From: Pseudomonas sp. 7SR1
GTDB taxonomy: Bacteria; Pseudomonadota; Gammaproteobacteria; Pseudomonadales; Pseudomonadaceae
Assembly (NCBI RefSeq): GCF_900156465.1
Contig: NZ_LT707064.1
Span: 5,409,001 to 5,473,000, forward strand
Length of the DNA stretch: 64,000 nt
Direction of reading: 5' to 3'
Part shown: piece after piece, positions 17,455 through 27,104 of the stretch
How positions within the stretch are numbered: the first letter of the stretch is position 1
Layout of the letters: each line of letters starts with the position of its first letter
Notes under the pieces: model-generated
Database searches by the model: none
The model's input: the letters and a program-made list of their open reading frames with translations, nothing else
Told to the model about the DNA's origin: nothing
Position numbers and translations under genes: made by a program

Positions 17455-18963
17455 GTGGATATTCTCTTGAGCCTGGCCTCAGGTTTCGCTTCGGCGCTGG
17501 ACCCGGTCAACCTGGCATGGGGTTTCGTCGGCTGCCTGCTGGGCACGGCCATCGGCGTGCTGCCAGGTATCGGACCGGCGCTGACGGTGGCCCTGCTGTT
17601 GCCGATTACCGCCAAGGTCGACCCTACCGGGGCCTTGATCATGTTCGCCGGGATCTACTACGGCGCCCAGTTCGGCGGCTCGACCACCTCCATCCTGCTC
17701 AATACCCCGGGGGAGTCGTCCTCCATGATCACCGCCCTGGAGGGCAACCTCATGGCCCGCAACGGGCGCGCGGGGCCCGCCCTGGCCACGGCCGCCATCG
17801 GCTCGTTCTTCGCCGGGACCGTCGCCACCGTGTTGCTGACCCTGTTCGCCCCCGTCGTGGCAACCCTGGCGCTGAGATTCGGGCCGGCGGAGTATTTCGC
17901 CATCCTGGTGCTGTCGTTCACCACGGTATCGGCGGTCCTGGGTGCGTCGATGCTGCGAGGTTTCGCGTCGCTGGGCATCGGCCTGACCATCGGCCTGATC
18001 GGCCTGGACTCGACCTCGGGCATCGCCCGCTACACCCTGGGTGTGCCCGAACTGGTCGATGGCATCGAAGTGGTCCTGGTGGCGGTTGGCCTGTTCGCCG
18101 TGGCCGAAGCCTTGTACAGCCTGCTCTATCAACAGGAAGAGTCCGCAGGGCGGCACCGCATGACATCGTTGTGGATGACCCGGGCCGACTGGAAACGCTC
18201 CGTCCCCGCCTGGATCAGGGGAACCCTGATCGGCTTTCCCTTTGGTTCCATCCCGGCCGGGGGCGCGGAAATCCCTACCTTCCTGTCCTATTCGGCGGAA
18301 CGCAAGTTGAGCAAGCATCCGCAGGATTTCGCCGCCAGCAAGGGCCAGGGCGCCATCGAGGGCGTGGCCGGCCCCGAAGCGGCCAACAACGCCAGCGCCA
18401 CGGGTTCGCTGGTTCCCCTGCTGACGCTGGGCATCCCCACCTCGGCCACCGCGGCGATATTGCTGGCAGCGTTCCAGAACTACAACCTGCAGCCGGGCCC
18501 GATGCTGTTCCAGACGTCCGGTGAGCTGGTCTGGACGCTGGTGGCGTCGCTGTACATCGGCAACCTGATCCTGCTGGTGCTCAACCTTCCCCTGGTGGGG
18601 CTGTGGGTCAAGCTGTTGCAGATTCCCCGGCCTTATCTCAACGCGGGCATCCTGGTATTCGCCTCCATCGGCGTGTACGGCATGCGTCATTCCTCGTTCG
18701 ACCTGCTGCTGATGCTGGCGATCGGTTGGGGCGGGGTGCTGATGCGGCGTTTCGATTTTCCCGTGGCGCCGGTCATCGTCGGCATGCTGCTGGGGCCGAT
18801 GGCCGAGAAACAACTGCGCAACGCGCTGTCCATCAGCCAGGGCGACTGGACGGTGTTCCTGACTCAACCCATTTCGGCCACCTTCCTTGCCCTGACCCTG
18901 TTGGTACTGGCGGTACCTCACCTGCTGCACATGCGCGGCATCCGCTTGCATGAGGACGACTGA
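17455..18963 (+). CDS. tctA: Tripartite tricarboxylate transporter large permease subunit
   Basis: A 502-aa permease with about eleven to twelve membrane segments, starting at GTG 17455 after GAAGGAG. The TctA signatures are present: [17 protein letters not shown] near residue 25, [19 protein letters not shown], and a second [15 protein letters not shown] repeat. It translocates the carboxylate, driven by the ion gradient. It is the last gene of the tctCBA operon and converges on polB with only 44 bp between. Confidence 0.93.
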   Translation: MDILLSLASGFASALDPVNLAWGFVGCLLGTAIGVLPGIGPALTVALLLPITAKVDPTGALIMFAGIYYGAQFGGSTTSILLNTPGESSSMITALEGNLMARNGRAGPALATAAIGSFFAGTVATVLLTLFAPVVATLALRFGPAEYFAILVLSFTTVSAVLGASMLRGFASLGIGLTIGLIGLDSTSGIARYTLGVPELVDGIEVVLVAVGLFAVAEALYSLLYQQEESAGRHRMTSLWMTRADWKRSVPAWIRGTLIGFPFGSIPAGGAEIPTFLSYSAERKLSKHPQDFAASKGQGAIEGVAGPEAANNASATGSLVPLLTLGIPTSATAAILLAAFQNYNLQPGPMLFQTSGELVWTLVASLYIGNLILLVLNLPLVGLWVKLLQIPRPYLNAGILVFASIGVYGMRHSSFDLLLMLAIGWGGVLMRRFDFPVAPVIVGMLLGPMAEKQLRNALSISQGDWTVFLTQPISATFLALTLLVLAVPHLLHMRGIRLHEDD

Positions 18964-19007
18964 GATGTCGTGTCGATTCGCGAATCCGCATCGTCCGGGC
19001 AGTCTGC

Positions 19008-21371
19008 TCAGAACAGCCCCATCTGCCCGCCCACCAGGGTCATGAAGTCATCCCCCACGAACGGCAGGATCGCATCCGCCACCGGTTGCAGTTGCTTGGT
19101 CACGTAGTGGTCGTAATCGATGGGCGCGCTACGGGTCTCCAGGGGCTCGGGACCGGCAACGGTGATGACATAGCTGATCCAGCCGCCGCTCTGGTATTGC
19201 CGCGGACGGCCCTGGCGCTCGTTATACTCGTCGGCGATGCGGGCGGCCCGAACGTGGGGCGGGACATTGCGCTCGTAGTCGTCCAGGGGGCGGCGCAGGC
19301 GCTTGCGGTAGACCAGCCGGTCATCGAACGCCCCGGCCAGCGTGCGCTGGACATAATCGCGCACGTAGTCCTGATACGGCTTGCGGTGGAAAATCCGCTC
19401 GTACAACTCTTGCTGGAATTGCCGGGCCAGGGGCGACCAGTCGGTGCGCACGGCCTCCAGCCCCTTGTAGACGATCTCGTCGCTGCCGTCGGCGCGGGTC
19501 ACCAGACCGGCGTAGCGTTTCTTGCTGCCCTCCTCGGCCCCGCGGATCGTGGGCATGAGGAAACGCTTGAAATGGGTTTCGAACTGCAGCTCCAGCGCAC
19601 TCTCCAGGCCGAACGTCTCACGCACATGCGCTTGCCACCACTGGTTGACGTAGGCCACCAGTTCCCGGCCGATGCTGGTCGCCTCCTCCTGATCGTGGGC
19701 ACGGCGCAGCCAGACGAAGGTGGAATCGGTATCACCGTAGATCACCACATGCCCTCGGGCTTCGATCAACTGCCGGGTCTGCTGCATGATCTGGTGGCCG
19801 CGCAAGGTAATGGACGAGGCCAGCCGCGGATCGAAGAAGCGACAGCCACTGGAACCGAGCACCCCGTAGAAAGCGTTCATGATGATCTTCAAGGCCTGGG
19901 ACAACGGCGCGTTGTGTTCGCGCTTGGCGGTTTCCCGGCCTTCGGCGACCCGCGCCACGATGGACGGCAGGCAATGGCGGGTGCGCGAGAACCGGGCGCC
20001 GCGAAAGCCCGGGACCGACTCGCTATCGTCGGGGTGGCGCAGGCCTTCGATCAAGCCCACCGGGTCGATGAGGAAGGTGCGGATGATCGACGGATACAGG
20101 CTCTTGTAGTCCAGCACCAGGACCGACTCATAGAGTCCCGGCTGGGAATCCATCACGAAGCCGCCCGGACTGGCCTCGGGCGGACGCTGGCCAAGATTCG
20201 GCGCAACGAACCCCTGGCGGTGCATCAGCGGCATGTACAAGTGCGTGAAGGCCGCCACCGAACCGCCGCTGCGATCCGCCGGCAGGCCGGTGACGCTGGC
20301 GCGCTCCAGCAGGAACTTGAGCAGTTCGGTCCTGGCGAAAATCCGCGTCACCAGCTCGCAGTCCTTGAGGTTGTAGCGGGCCAGGGCCGGTTTGTCCTCG
20401 GCGAACATGCGATTGATCTCGTCCATGCGCTGATAGGGGTTATCGATGGACTTGCCCTCCCCCAACAGCGTCTGGGCGACATTTTCCAGGCTGAACGAGG
20501 GGAAACTCCAGGTCGCCGAACGCAGGGACTCGATGCCGTCGATGATCAGTCGTCCGGCCGCCGAGGCAAAGAAGTGATTGTTGCGCGCACCGTGTTCGCG
20601 CCATTGCATCTCTTCCCCGCCTCGCCCCAGGCGCAACGGCACGGCCAGCCGCCGGGCATGCTCATGCAACACACGAAGATCGAACTGCACCAGGTTCCAG
20701 CCGATGATCGCGTCGGGGTCGAAGCGAGCGAACCAGTCATTGAGCCTCTTGAGCAGCAGCGTGCGGGACTCGCAGTATTCAAGCTGGAAGTCCACGCCAC
20801 TGTCATCGCCATTGGGCGGGCCGAGCATGTACACCTGTCGTTCGCCGCAGCCTTGCAGCGCGATGGAATAGAGCTCGCCCTGGGCGGTGGTTTCGATGTC
20901 CAGGGACACCAGGCGCAAGGTGGGACGGTATTGCGCGGCCGGCTTCATCTGCGCATCGAGCAGCAGGCCGTCGGCACTCGGCGTGCCGCCGAACCAGACC
21001 GGCGCGGTGATGAAGCGCTCCATCAGGTAGCGCTCCGGCGGCCGGATGTCGGCCTCGAACACCTCCACGCCGGCACGACGCAGGGTGGTATCGAGCCGCA
21101 TCAACTGGGCGTGTTGCCGGCAATACAGGCCCAGCACCGGGCGATGCTCGAAATCCAGCAGATCGAGGGGGCGCAATTCGACGTCCTTCTCTCCCTGCAG
21201 CAGCGCTTGCGCCTGCCCCCCCTGGACCTGCGGCACGAACGCCACCGACGGCTGCATCGCCAGGCGCACGCGTCGGGGGCCGGCGTCGGTCGCCAGCCAG
21301 AACTCGACTTCGGTGCCGGCCGGGGTATCGCGCCAATGCCGGGTCAGGACGAAGCCCTGCTGTAAATCCAC
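19008..21371 (-). CDS. polB: DNA polymerase II (family B)
   Basis: A 787-aa proofreading DNA polymerase used in replication restart and translesion synthesis. The exonuclease I motif is SLDIETT (about residue 155). Polymerase motif A is [11 protein letters not shown], motif B is in the [13 protein letters not shown] segment, and motif C is IYGDTDSTF. Length matches E. coli Pol II (783). In many bacteria it is SOS-induced, but I found no clear LexA box just upstream. It is transcribed alone. Confidence 0.97.
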   Translation of the reverse strand: MDLQQGFVLTRHWRDTPAGTEVEFWLATDAGPRRVRLAMQPSVAFVPQVQGGQAQALLQGEKDVELRPLDLLDFEHRPVLGLYCRQHAQLMRLDTTLRRAGVEVFEADIRPPERYLMERFITAPVWFGGTPSADGLLLDAQMKPAAQYRPTLRLVSLDIETTAQGELYSIALQGCGERQVYMLGPPNGDDSGVDFQLEYCESRTLLLKRLNDWFARFDPDAIIGWNLVQFDLRVLHEHARRLAVPLRLGRGGEEMQWREHGARNNHFFASAAGRLIIDGIESLRSATWSFPSFSLENVAQTLLGEGKSIDNPYQRMDEINRMFAEDKPALARYNLKDCELVTRIFARTELLKFLLERASVTGLPADRSGGSVAAFTHLYMPLMHRQGFVAPNLGQRPPEASPGGFVMDSQPGLYESVLVLDYKSLYPSIIRTFLIDPVGLIEGLRHPDDSESVPGFRGARFSRTRHCLPSIVARVAEGRETAKREHNAPLSQALKIIMNAFYGVLGSSGCRFFDPRLASSITLRGHQIMQQTRQLIEARGHVVIYGDTDSTFVWLRRAHDQEEATSIGRELVAYVNQWWQAHVRETFGLESALELQFETHFKRFLMPTIRGAEEGSKKRYAGLVTRADGSDEIVYKGLEAVRTDWSPLARQFQQELYERIFHRKPYQDYVRDYVQRTLAGAFDDRLVYRKRLRRPLDDYERNVPPHVRAARIADEYNERQGRPRQYQSGGWISYVITVAGPEPLETRSAPIDYDHYVTKQLQPVADAILPFVGDDFMTLVGGQMGLF

Positions 21372-21410
21372 CGCTGCAACCTCGAATCATGCGTGTAGCC
21401 GGATTCTACC

Positions 21411-21440
21411 TGTGGCGAGGGGATTTATCCCCTCGCCACA
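21411..21440. repeat. Perfect REP palindrome upstream of polB
   Basis: A perfect 14-bp inverted repeat (TGTGGCGAGGGGAT with its complement) around a TT loop, the intact form of the elements at 107-136 and 9834-9969. It lies in the divergent region between polB and the CBS gene. Confidence 0.85.
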
Positions 21441-21613
21441 ATGGTGGAAGGACAGGCGAATTCACCGGCCATGACGCTTTTGGACGATTGGCCGCCGCTT
21501 TATCGCTTGCTCTGCGTCGTTGGGTCTACGATTCTTTAAGCACTGAACGAAAAGTGCCCGCGCAACTTTTCCGACCCCCACTACCCGCACAAGAACAACA
21601 CCCGAGGCCCGCC

Positions 21614-22054
21614 ATGAAAACCGTCGCACAGTTGCTCCGGATGAAAGACGAGAAGAACCAGCAAGTACACACCGTCTCCCCGGACGACATGGTGTTGCAG
21701 GCCCTGATGCGCATGGCCGAAAAGAATGTCGGCGCCTTGCTGGTGGTGAAGAACGACGAAGTGCTGGGCATCATCAGCGAGCGCGACTATGCGCGCAAAA
21801 TGGTCCTGCATGGCCGCTCATCGGTGGGCACCCGGGTGAGCGAGATCATGGTGTCGCCCGTGATCACCATCGACCCGCACCAGAACGTCGAGACCTGCCT
21901 GAGCATCATGACCGAGAAGCACCTGCGGCACTTGCCGGTGGTGGAGGATGGCAAGCTCGTCGGCCTGCTCTCCATCGGCGACCTGGTCAAGGAAGCCATT
22001 GCCGAACAGGCCGATCTGATTCGCCAGCTGGAACAGTACATTCGCGGCGAATGA
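21614..22054 (+). CDS. CBS domain protein
   Basis: A 146-aa cytoplasmic protein made of two tandem CBS motifs (about residues 15-70 and 78-135) with no partner domain. Typical blocks are ALLVVKNDEVLGIISERDYARK and HLRHLPVVEDGKLVGLLSIGDLVK. Such modules bind adenine nucleotides or NAD and act as energy or redox sensors. Start is ATG 21614 (MKTVAQLL); the frame extends upstream through the REP region without support. Its partner is unknown. Confidence 0.9.
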   Translation: MKTVAQLLRMKDEKNQQVHTVSPDDMVLQALMRMAEKNVGALLVVKNDEVLGIISERDYARKMVLHGRSSVGTRVSEIMVSPVITIDPHQNVETCLSIMTEKHLRHLPVVEDGKLVGLLSIGDLVKEAIAEQADLIRQLEQYIRGE

Positions 22055-22123
22055 CTTCGGCCTTGCGGGTTGCTCGTGCTCGATGACCATCTATAGTCTA
22101 GAGAATTTCTGCCGAGCATCCCG

Positions 22124-22720
22124 ATGGCCGATACCCAGCGATTGATCATCTGCGAACATTGCGATGCGGTATACGAGCCGGTGGTGCTCGTCGCGCACCA
22201 GAAAGCCTCGTGCGTGCGATGTGGCGCGGTGATCCAGCGCTACAACAGCCTGACCGTCGAAAAACGCCTGGCCTTGAGCATCACGGCGGCGGTGCTGTGG
22301 GCGTTCGCCAACATCTATCCGGTGATGAGCATCCGTCTCCAGGGCCTGAGCAACAGCGCCACCCTGTGGGACTCCATCGTAGCCCTGAGCCAGGGACCGA
22401 TTGCCTTCATCGCCCTGGTGACGGCGGTGGCGATCATCGTCGCCCCGGCCTTCCAGTTGGCGCTTTTGCTCTGGGTACTGGGCTACGCCCATGCCAATCG
22501 ACGGGCGCCCGGTTTCAACCTGTGCATGCGCGGCCTGGAAACCTTGCGGCCATGGAGCATGCTCGAGGTCTGCCTGCTGGGTGCGCTGGTGGCGGTGATC
22601 AAGCTCGCCGGGATACTGGATGTGTTACCCGGCATCGGCCTGTTCGCCCTGGCGGCCCTGAGCCTGTTGATCATCCGGATCGCCGGTCGCGATGTCCGCG
22701 ACCTGTGGGACAGCCTGTGA
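22124..22720 (+). CDS. pqiA1: PqiA-like protein, first half
   Basis: A 198-aa inner-membrane protein with an N-terminal zinc-ribbon-like motif (CEHCDAVYEPVVLVAHQKASCVRC has CxxC...CxxC) and four membrane helices. It contains the PqiA signature FANIYPVMSIRLQG. E. coli PqiA carries two such modules in one chain; here they are two ORFs. With PqiB and PqiC it forms an envelope-spanning lipid trafficking system. Its stop overlaps the next start (GTGA). Confidence 0.9.
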   Translation: MADTQRLIICEHCDAVYEPVVLVAHQKASCVRCGAVIQRYNSLTVEKRLALSITAAVLWAFANIYPVMSIRLQGLSNSATLWDSIVALSQGPIAFIALVTAVAIIVAPAFQLALLLWVLGYAHANRRAPGFNLCMRGLETLRPWSMLEVCLLGALVAVIKLAGILDVLPGIGLFALAALSLLIIRIAGRDVRDLWDSL

Positions 22721-23376
22721 ACGGCGCACCACGTCAGACACCGCCCATGGCGGCCGACCTGAACCTGTGCCTGTGCCACGGCTGCGGCCTGGCCTGCGAC
22801 ATGAGCGACGAGCCCGAGCGCTGCCCGCGTTGCGATGCCGTCCTGCATCGACGCAAACCCGACGCCCTCACCCGCACCTGGGCCTATATGCTGGCAGCGA
22901 TGGTGTTCTATATTCCGGCCAACATGCTGCCGGTGATGAATACCCGGATGCTCGGGGACGGTGCCGACAGCACGATCATCAGCGGTGTCATCGAGTTCTG
23001 GCACAGCGGTGCCTGGGACATTGCCCTGATCATCTTCATTGCCAGCATCGCCGTGCCGGGTATCAAGTTCGTGGTGCTCACGCTGCTGCTGGTCACCGTG
23101 CAACGACGCAGCGACTGGGCCCAGGTGCAGCGGGCCAAGCTGTACCGCCTGGTGGAAGTCATCGGCTACTGGTCCATGCTCGATGTGCTGGTGGTGGCGT
23201 TGGTGGCCGCGCTGGTGAAGTTCCAGGCCTTGAGCGATATCGAACCGCGACCGGGGATCCTGTTCTTCGGCCTCGTGGTGCTGTTTACCATGCTGTCGGC
23301 CATGAGTTTCGACCCGCGGCTGATCTGGGATACCCCATCGAACGAGGAGGCCATGGATGAAGTCGCAAGTCACTGA
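22717..23376 (+). CDS. pqiA2: PqiA-like protein, second half
   Basis: A 219-aa inner-membrane protein with the N-terminal cysteine motif CHGCGLACD...CPRC and the second-module signature IPANMLPVMNTRMLG, plus four membrane helices. The start is probably GTG 22717, whose GTGA overlaps the stop of the first half; ATG 22747 is an alternative. It ends 20 bp inside pqiB, so the genes are translationally coupled. Confidence 0.9.
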   Translation: MNGAPRQTPPMAADLNLCLCHGCGLACDMSDEPERCPRCDAVLHRRKPDALTRTWAYMLAAMVFYIPANMLPVMNTRMLGDGADSTIISGVIEFWHSGAWDIALIIFIASIAVPGIKFVVLTLLLVTVQRRSDWAQVQRAKLYRLVEVIGYWSMLDVLVVALVAALVKFQALSDIEPRPGILFFGLVVLFTMLSAMSFDPRLIWDTPSNEEAMDEVASH

Positions 23377-25015
23377 CGGACAGACGCCGGCACCGGGCCG
23401 CGGCCATGTCACCACCCGACGCTGGTCGGTGTCGCTGGTCTGGATCGTGCCGATCATCGCAGTGCTGGTGGGGGTATCGCTGGTGGTCCATAACTGGCTG
23501 CAGGAAGGCCCGACCATCACCATCACCTTCAAGACCGGCGAAGGCCTGACCGCCAACAAGACCCCGGTGAAATACCGCAACGTGGTCATCGGCCAGGTCA
23601 CCGATGTGCAACTGAGCGAAGACCAGAAAAATGTCACCGCCACGGTCAAGCTCAACAAGACAGCCGAGACCTTCACCCACGAAGACTCGGTGTTCTGGGT
23701 CGTACGGCCGCGGATCGGTGCGGGCGGCATTTCCGGGATAGACACCTTGCTGTCCGGGGATTTCATCGGGGCCGACGCGGGTCATTCGAAAGTGCGCGCC
23801 AAGTCGTTCATCGGTCTGGAGGCACCGCCACCGATCACCTACGGCGAACCGGGCAAGCGTTTCACCCTGCACTCCCAGGACCTCGGTTCCCTGGACATCG
23901 GCTCGCCGGTGTACCTGCGCAAGATCCCGGTGGGCCAGGTGGTGTCCTACGCCCTGGACGCCGAAGGCAAGGGCGTCGACATCGAGGTGTTCATCAATGC
24001 GCCGAACGACGCCTACGTCACCGAAAACACCCGGTTCTGGAATGTCAGCGGCGTTGACCTGAACGTGGGCGCCAACGGCTTCGCCGTCAGGACTGAGTCG
24101 CTCTCGGCATTGCTGGTAGGAGGCATCGCCTTCAGGGCTCCCGAATACAGCCCCAACGATACGCCGGCCGCCGAAAACAAGAACTTCGAGCTGTTCGCCG
24201 ACCAGCAAAGCGCCCTGGCGCCGCCCAGTGGCAAGCCACAATACCTGGCCCTGCGCTTCGACCAGGCGCTGCGCGGCCTGCGGGTCAACGCGCCGGTCGA
24301 ATTCCTTGGCGTGGAGGTTGGCCGGGTGGTCGCCATCAACCTGGATTTCGACGAGAAGCAGCGCAGCTTTCCCATCAATGTCGGCGTGGTGATCTATCCC
24401 CAGCGCCTGGGCAAAGCCCACGAGAAGCTGCTCAAGGCACTCAATCACAACCCCGAGGACGAAGCCGCATCAGCCCGCCTGATGGGCAGCTTCGTCGAAC
24501 GAGGGCTGCGCGCCCAGGCCCGCAGCGGCAATTTGCTGACCGGGCAGTTGTACATCTCGCTGGATTTCTACCCCAAGGCCGAAAAAGTCGCGTTCGACCC
24601 TTCCGCCCGTCCGATCCGCATTCCCACCATCCCCGGCAGCCTGCAGCAATTGCAGGAACAACTGCAGTCGGTGGTCGAACGGATCGACAAGTTGCCGCTG
24701 GAAAGCATCGCCAGCAACCTGGATGGCAACCTGGTGGAACTGCGCAAAGGCCTGGCCCAGTTCAACAGCAAGACCTTGCCAAGCGTGCAGAACACCTTGC
24801 AGGACGTGAGCAAGACCCTGCAATCGGCCAACTCCACCCTGGCCGAGGATTCGCCGCAACGCGAGCAACTGACCCAGACCCTGGACGACCTGGGGCGCAT
24901 GTCACGTTCGCTGCGTGAACTGTCCGACTACCTGAGCCGCCACCCCGAATCGCTGCTGCGCGGCCGTCCCAAGGATGCCCCGGCGCAGAACCTCAGGTTG
25001 CCGGTGAACGAATGA
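23357..25015 (+). CDS. pqiB: Intermembrane transport protein PqiB (MCE domains)
   Basis: A 552-aa protein with one N-terminal membrane anchor (LVWIVPIIAVLVGVSLVVH) and three MCE/MlaD domains starting near residues 48, 165 and 290 (ITFKTGEGLTANKTPVKYR, FTLHSQDLGSLDIGSPVYLR and LRFDQALRGLRVNAPVEFLG). A long C-terminal helical region follows (about 430-530; LQQLQEQLQSVVERIDKL). PqiB forms a hexameric tube bridging the periplasm for lipid transport. Length and domain count match E. coli PqiB. Confidence 0.93.
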   Translation: MKSQVTDGQTPAPGRGHVTTRRWSVSLVWIVPIIAVLVGVSLVVHNWLQEGPTITITFKTGEGLTANKTPVKYRNVVIGQVTDVQLSEDQKNVTATVKLNKTAETFTHEDSVFWVVRPRIGAGGISGIDTLLSGDFIGADAGHSKVRAKSFIGLEAPPPITYGEPGKRFTLHSQDLGSLDIGSPVYLRKIPVGQVVSYALDAEGKGVDIEVFINAPNDAYVTENTRFWNVSGVDLNVGANGFAVRTESLSALLVGGIAFRAPEYSPNDTPAAENKNFELFADQQSALAPPSGKPQYLALRFDQALRGLRVNAPVEFLGVEVGRVVAINLDFDEKQRSFPINVGVVIYPQRLGKAHEKLLKALNHNPEDEAASARLMGSFVERGLRAQARSGNLLTGQLYISLDFYPKAEKVAFDPSARPIRIPTIPGSLQQLQEQLQSVVERIDKLPLESIASNLDGNLVELRKGLAQFNSKTLPSVQNTLQDVSKTLQSANSTLAEDSPQREQLTQTLDDLGRMSRSLRELSDYLSRHPESLLRGRPKDAPAQNLRLPVNE

Positions 25016-25032
25016 CTACAGGAGCCCGCCCC

Positions 25033-25569
25033 ATGCCGTCGATGCTGAAACTCACCGTGGTTGCCGTGGCGCTGCTGCTCGGTGCCTGTCGCAGCGACCC
25101 GGTTCATTACCACACGCTGAGCCCGGCCCAGCCGATGAGCCAACGGCACGCCCAGGTGGATATCCGCCTCGAACAGGTCAGCGTTCCGCCCCAGGTGGAT
25201 CGCACCCAGATGGTCATTCGCCAGGGCAACAGCGGGCTGGCGATCCTGGAAACCGAATGGTGGGGGGCCAGCCTGGCGGACGAGTTGCGCAGCAGCCTGG
25301 AGGAACAGTTGAGCAACCCTGGCGCGCCCAAGGGACTGCTGCGGGTGGACGTGCAACGCTTCGATTCGATTCCTGGCCAATACGCCCGAATGGATGTGCA
25401 ATGGCGCTTGCGCAGCCCAGGCAACGAGAACCCTGCGCTCATCTGCCGCAGCTCCCTGCAGACCCCTGCGGGAAACACCATCGACGATCTGGTGATTGCC
25501 CACCAGAACAACGTCCGCCAATTCGTCGACCTGGTCGTGCGGGCGGTGAACCTCCAAGCCTGCCCATGA
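25033..25569 (+). CDS. pqiC: Outer-membrane lipoprotein PqiC
   Basis: A 178-aa lipoprotein started at ATG 25033, eight bases after AGGAG. A frame starting at 25012 overlaps the pqiB stop but lacks a ribosome site. The lipobox LLGAC is perfect. The body (HYHTLSPAQP...VDIRLEQVSVPPQVDRTQMV) fits the PqiC/YmbA family. It is the outer-membrane ring that docks on PqiB, and the last gene of the pqiA1-A2-B-C operon. Confidence 0.9.
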   Translation: MPSMLKLTVVAVALLLGACRSDPVHYHTLSPAQPMSQRHAQVDIRLEQVSVPPQVDRTQMVIRQGNSGLAILETEWWGASLADELRSSLEEQLSNPGAPKGLLRVDVQRFDSIPGQYARMDVQWRLRSPGNENPALICRSSLQTPAGNTIDDLVIAHQNNVRQFVDLVVRAVNLQACP

Positions 25570-25610
25570 GCGGATGAAGCGCCTGGTTCCCGGGCCGCAA
25601 GCCTGCTTTC

Positions 25611-26237
25611 TTACGGCCAGTGCAACGACAGTACCGGCGCAATGCGCGGATGCTGGTCGATGCGCTCAAGTACCCCATGGAACTCAGGTCGCATGTCGCG
25701 CATGGCCTCCCGCGTTCCGACCCACTTGGTGATGACTGCGGCAAGAATGTCCAGTGCCCCCGGCTCGGCACCGCTGAAGTACGGCTGCGCCGCAAACTGG
25801 TCGGCAAACAGCGCCCAGTTGCGATACAGGCGTTGGCGGGTGCCCGTCACCAATTGCTGCCGGGTCGCCTCGTCCGCTTCGGTGAGCCAACGCTGCGGGA
25901 AATCGATGATGCCAATGGGCGTGTAGCAATTGGCGGCGATATAGACCAGGCCCCGTATGGCTTGAGCACGCGCCATCGGCTCCTGGGGCAGCAGCTTCGA
26001 GTCCGCAAAGGTCAGCCCCAGGTGAATCAGAATCGCCGCAGCCTCGGTCAGCACCGAGCCATCCGGCAATTGCAGGGTGGGCACCTGTTTCTGTGGGTTC
26101 AACGCCTCGAGTCGCTTTGTCGCCTCGTTGTCTTCGGTCGAATAGGCATCGATCCGCCGATAAGGCACGCCACACAGGTTCAACGCGACTTCCACGGCCG
26201 AGGAACCGGATTGTCTGTGGCCGAATAACTGATACAT
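25611..26237 (-). CDS. Glutathione S-transferase family protein
   Basis: A 208-aa cytoplasmic GST. The N-terminal thioredoxin-like domain (1-80) contains YQLFGHRQSGSSAVEVALNL with the likely catalytic Ser in the SGSS turn, the cis-proline KQVPTLQLPDGSVLTEA glutathione site, and a helical C-terminal domain (about 90-205). Substrate unknown. It converges on pqiC. Confidence 0.88.
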   Translation of the reverse strand: MYQLFGHRQSGSSAVEVALNLCGVPYRRIDAYSTEDNEATKRLEALNPQKQVPTLQLPDGSVLTEAAAILIHLGLTFADSKLLPQEPMARAQAIRGLVYIAANCYTPIGIIDFPQRWLTEADEATRQQLVTGTRQRLYRNWALFADQFAAQPYFSGAEPGALDILAAVITKWVGTREAMRDMRPEFHGVLERIDQHPRIAPVLSLHWP

Positions 26238-26435
26238 GAGCCTGCCTCCTGGAAGGGTTCAGTCGATAGAGCATTCCGGGTCACGGGATGTTCCACCTCG
26301 CGGACGACCTGCCTATCCACCCGCCAGGTATCACCGCCATCGATGTTCACCATCATGTCAATGAAGTTCTCTTGATGATTGCCCGGCGCAACAATGGCTC
26401 CACACCAACCCACTGCACCCCCGGAGCACACCATC

Positions 26436-27026
26436 ATGAAACGCCAAGTCATCCTCAGCCTCGCTTTTTCGGTCCTGGCAGCCAACGCATTCGCCGCCTC
26501 TTCCCACCCGATCGTTGCCGAAGGCGGCTCTGATCGACTGATTGAAAACCGCGTCGCCGAAGGTGGTTCCGACCGCCTGATCGAGAACCGCGTCGCCGAA
26601 GGTGGCTCCGACCGCCTGATCGAGAACCGCGTCGCCGAAGGTGGCTCCGACCGCCTGATCGAAAACCGCGTCGCCGAAGGTGGCTCCGACCGCCTGATCG
26701 AGAACCGCGTCGCCGAAGGTGGCTCCGACCGCCTGATCGAGAACCGCGTCGCCGAAGGTGGCTCCGACCGCCTGATCGAGAACCGCGTCGCCGAAGGTGG
26801 CTCCGACCGCCTGATCGAAAACCGCGTCGCCGAAGGTGGCTCCGACCGCCTGATCGAAAACCGCGTCGCCGAAGGTGGCTCCGACCGCCTGATCGAAAAC
26901 CGCGTCGCCGAAGGTGGCTCCGACCGCCTGATCGAAAACCGCGTCGCCGAAGGTGGCTCCGACCGCCTGATCGAAAACCGCGTCGCCGAAGGTGGCTCCG
27001 ACCGCCTGATCGAGAACCGCGTATGA
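26436..27026 (+). CDS. Secreted protein of thirteen identical 13-residue repeats
   Basis: A 196-aa protein. Residues 1-22 are a clear signal peptide (MKRQVILSLAFSVLAANAFA), a short linker ASSHPI follows, then thirteen exact copies of VAEGGSDRLIENR and a final Val. There is no cysteine and no other domain. Each repeat carries two acidic residues before the final Asn-Arg and an internal Arg, giving a highly charged, glycine-turn pattern that could form a solenoid or stay disordered. ATG 26436 follows CCGGAGC; a strong terminator follows the stop. I recall similar short repeat proteins in pseudomonads labelled 'phage infection protein', but nothing in the sequence supports that function. Confidence 0.85.
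   Translation: MKRQVILSLAFSVLAANAFAASSHPIVAEGGSDRLIENRVAEGGSDRLIENRVAEGGSDRLIENRVAEGGSDRLIENRVAEGGSDRLIENRVAEGGSDRLIENRVAEGGSDRLIENRVAEGGSDRLIENRVAEGGSDRLIENRVAEGGSDRLIENRVAEGGSDRLIENRVAEGGSDRLIENRVAEGGSDRLIENRV
26514..27020 (+). repeat. Thirteen 39-bp in-frame tandem repeats
   Basis: Thirteen 39-bp units encode VAEGGSDRLIENR. Unit 1 differs at several silent positions, unit 2 at one (GGT TCC instead of GGC TCC), and units 3-13 differ only by GAA or GAG in the Glu codon before Asn-Arg. This shows recent expansion or homogenisation under protein-level constraint. Confidence 0.95.
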
Positions 27027-27065
27027 CTTGTCGGTTCCCCGTAATGCCCGTCAGTGTCTCAATGG

Positions 27066-27092
27066 AAGCCCGGTCCGATCACCGGGCTTTTT
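27066..27092 (+). terminator. Intrinsic terminator after the repeat protein
   Basis: A perfect 9-bp stem (AAGCCCGGT / ACCGGGCTT) with a 6-nt loop is followed by TTTTT. The complementary strand also has AA-rich flanks, so it may terminate the convergent DUF1615 gene as well. Confidence 0.85.
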
Positions 27093-27104
27093 CATGGATT
27101 CACA

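Noticed and set aside
18964..19007. tctDE two-component system after tctCBA
   Set aside because: Only 44 bp separate tctA from the convergent polB; neither flank encodes a sensor kinase.
21372..21420. LexA box upstream of polB
   Set aside because: No CTG-N10-CAG sequence is found near the start.
26514..27020. Tandem 39-bp units read as a CRISPR array
   Set aside because: Units are contiguous with no spacers and stay in frame behind a signal peptide; no cas genes are present.
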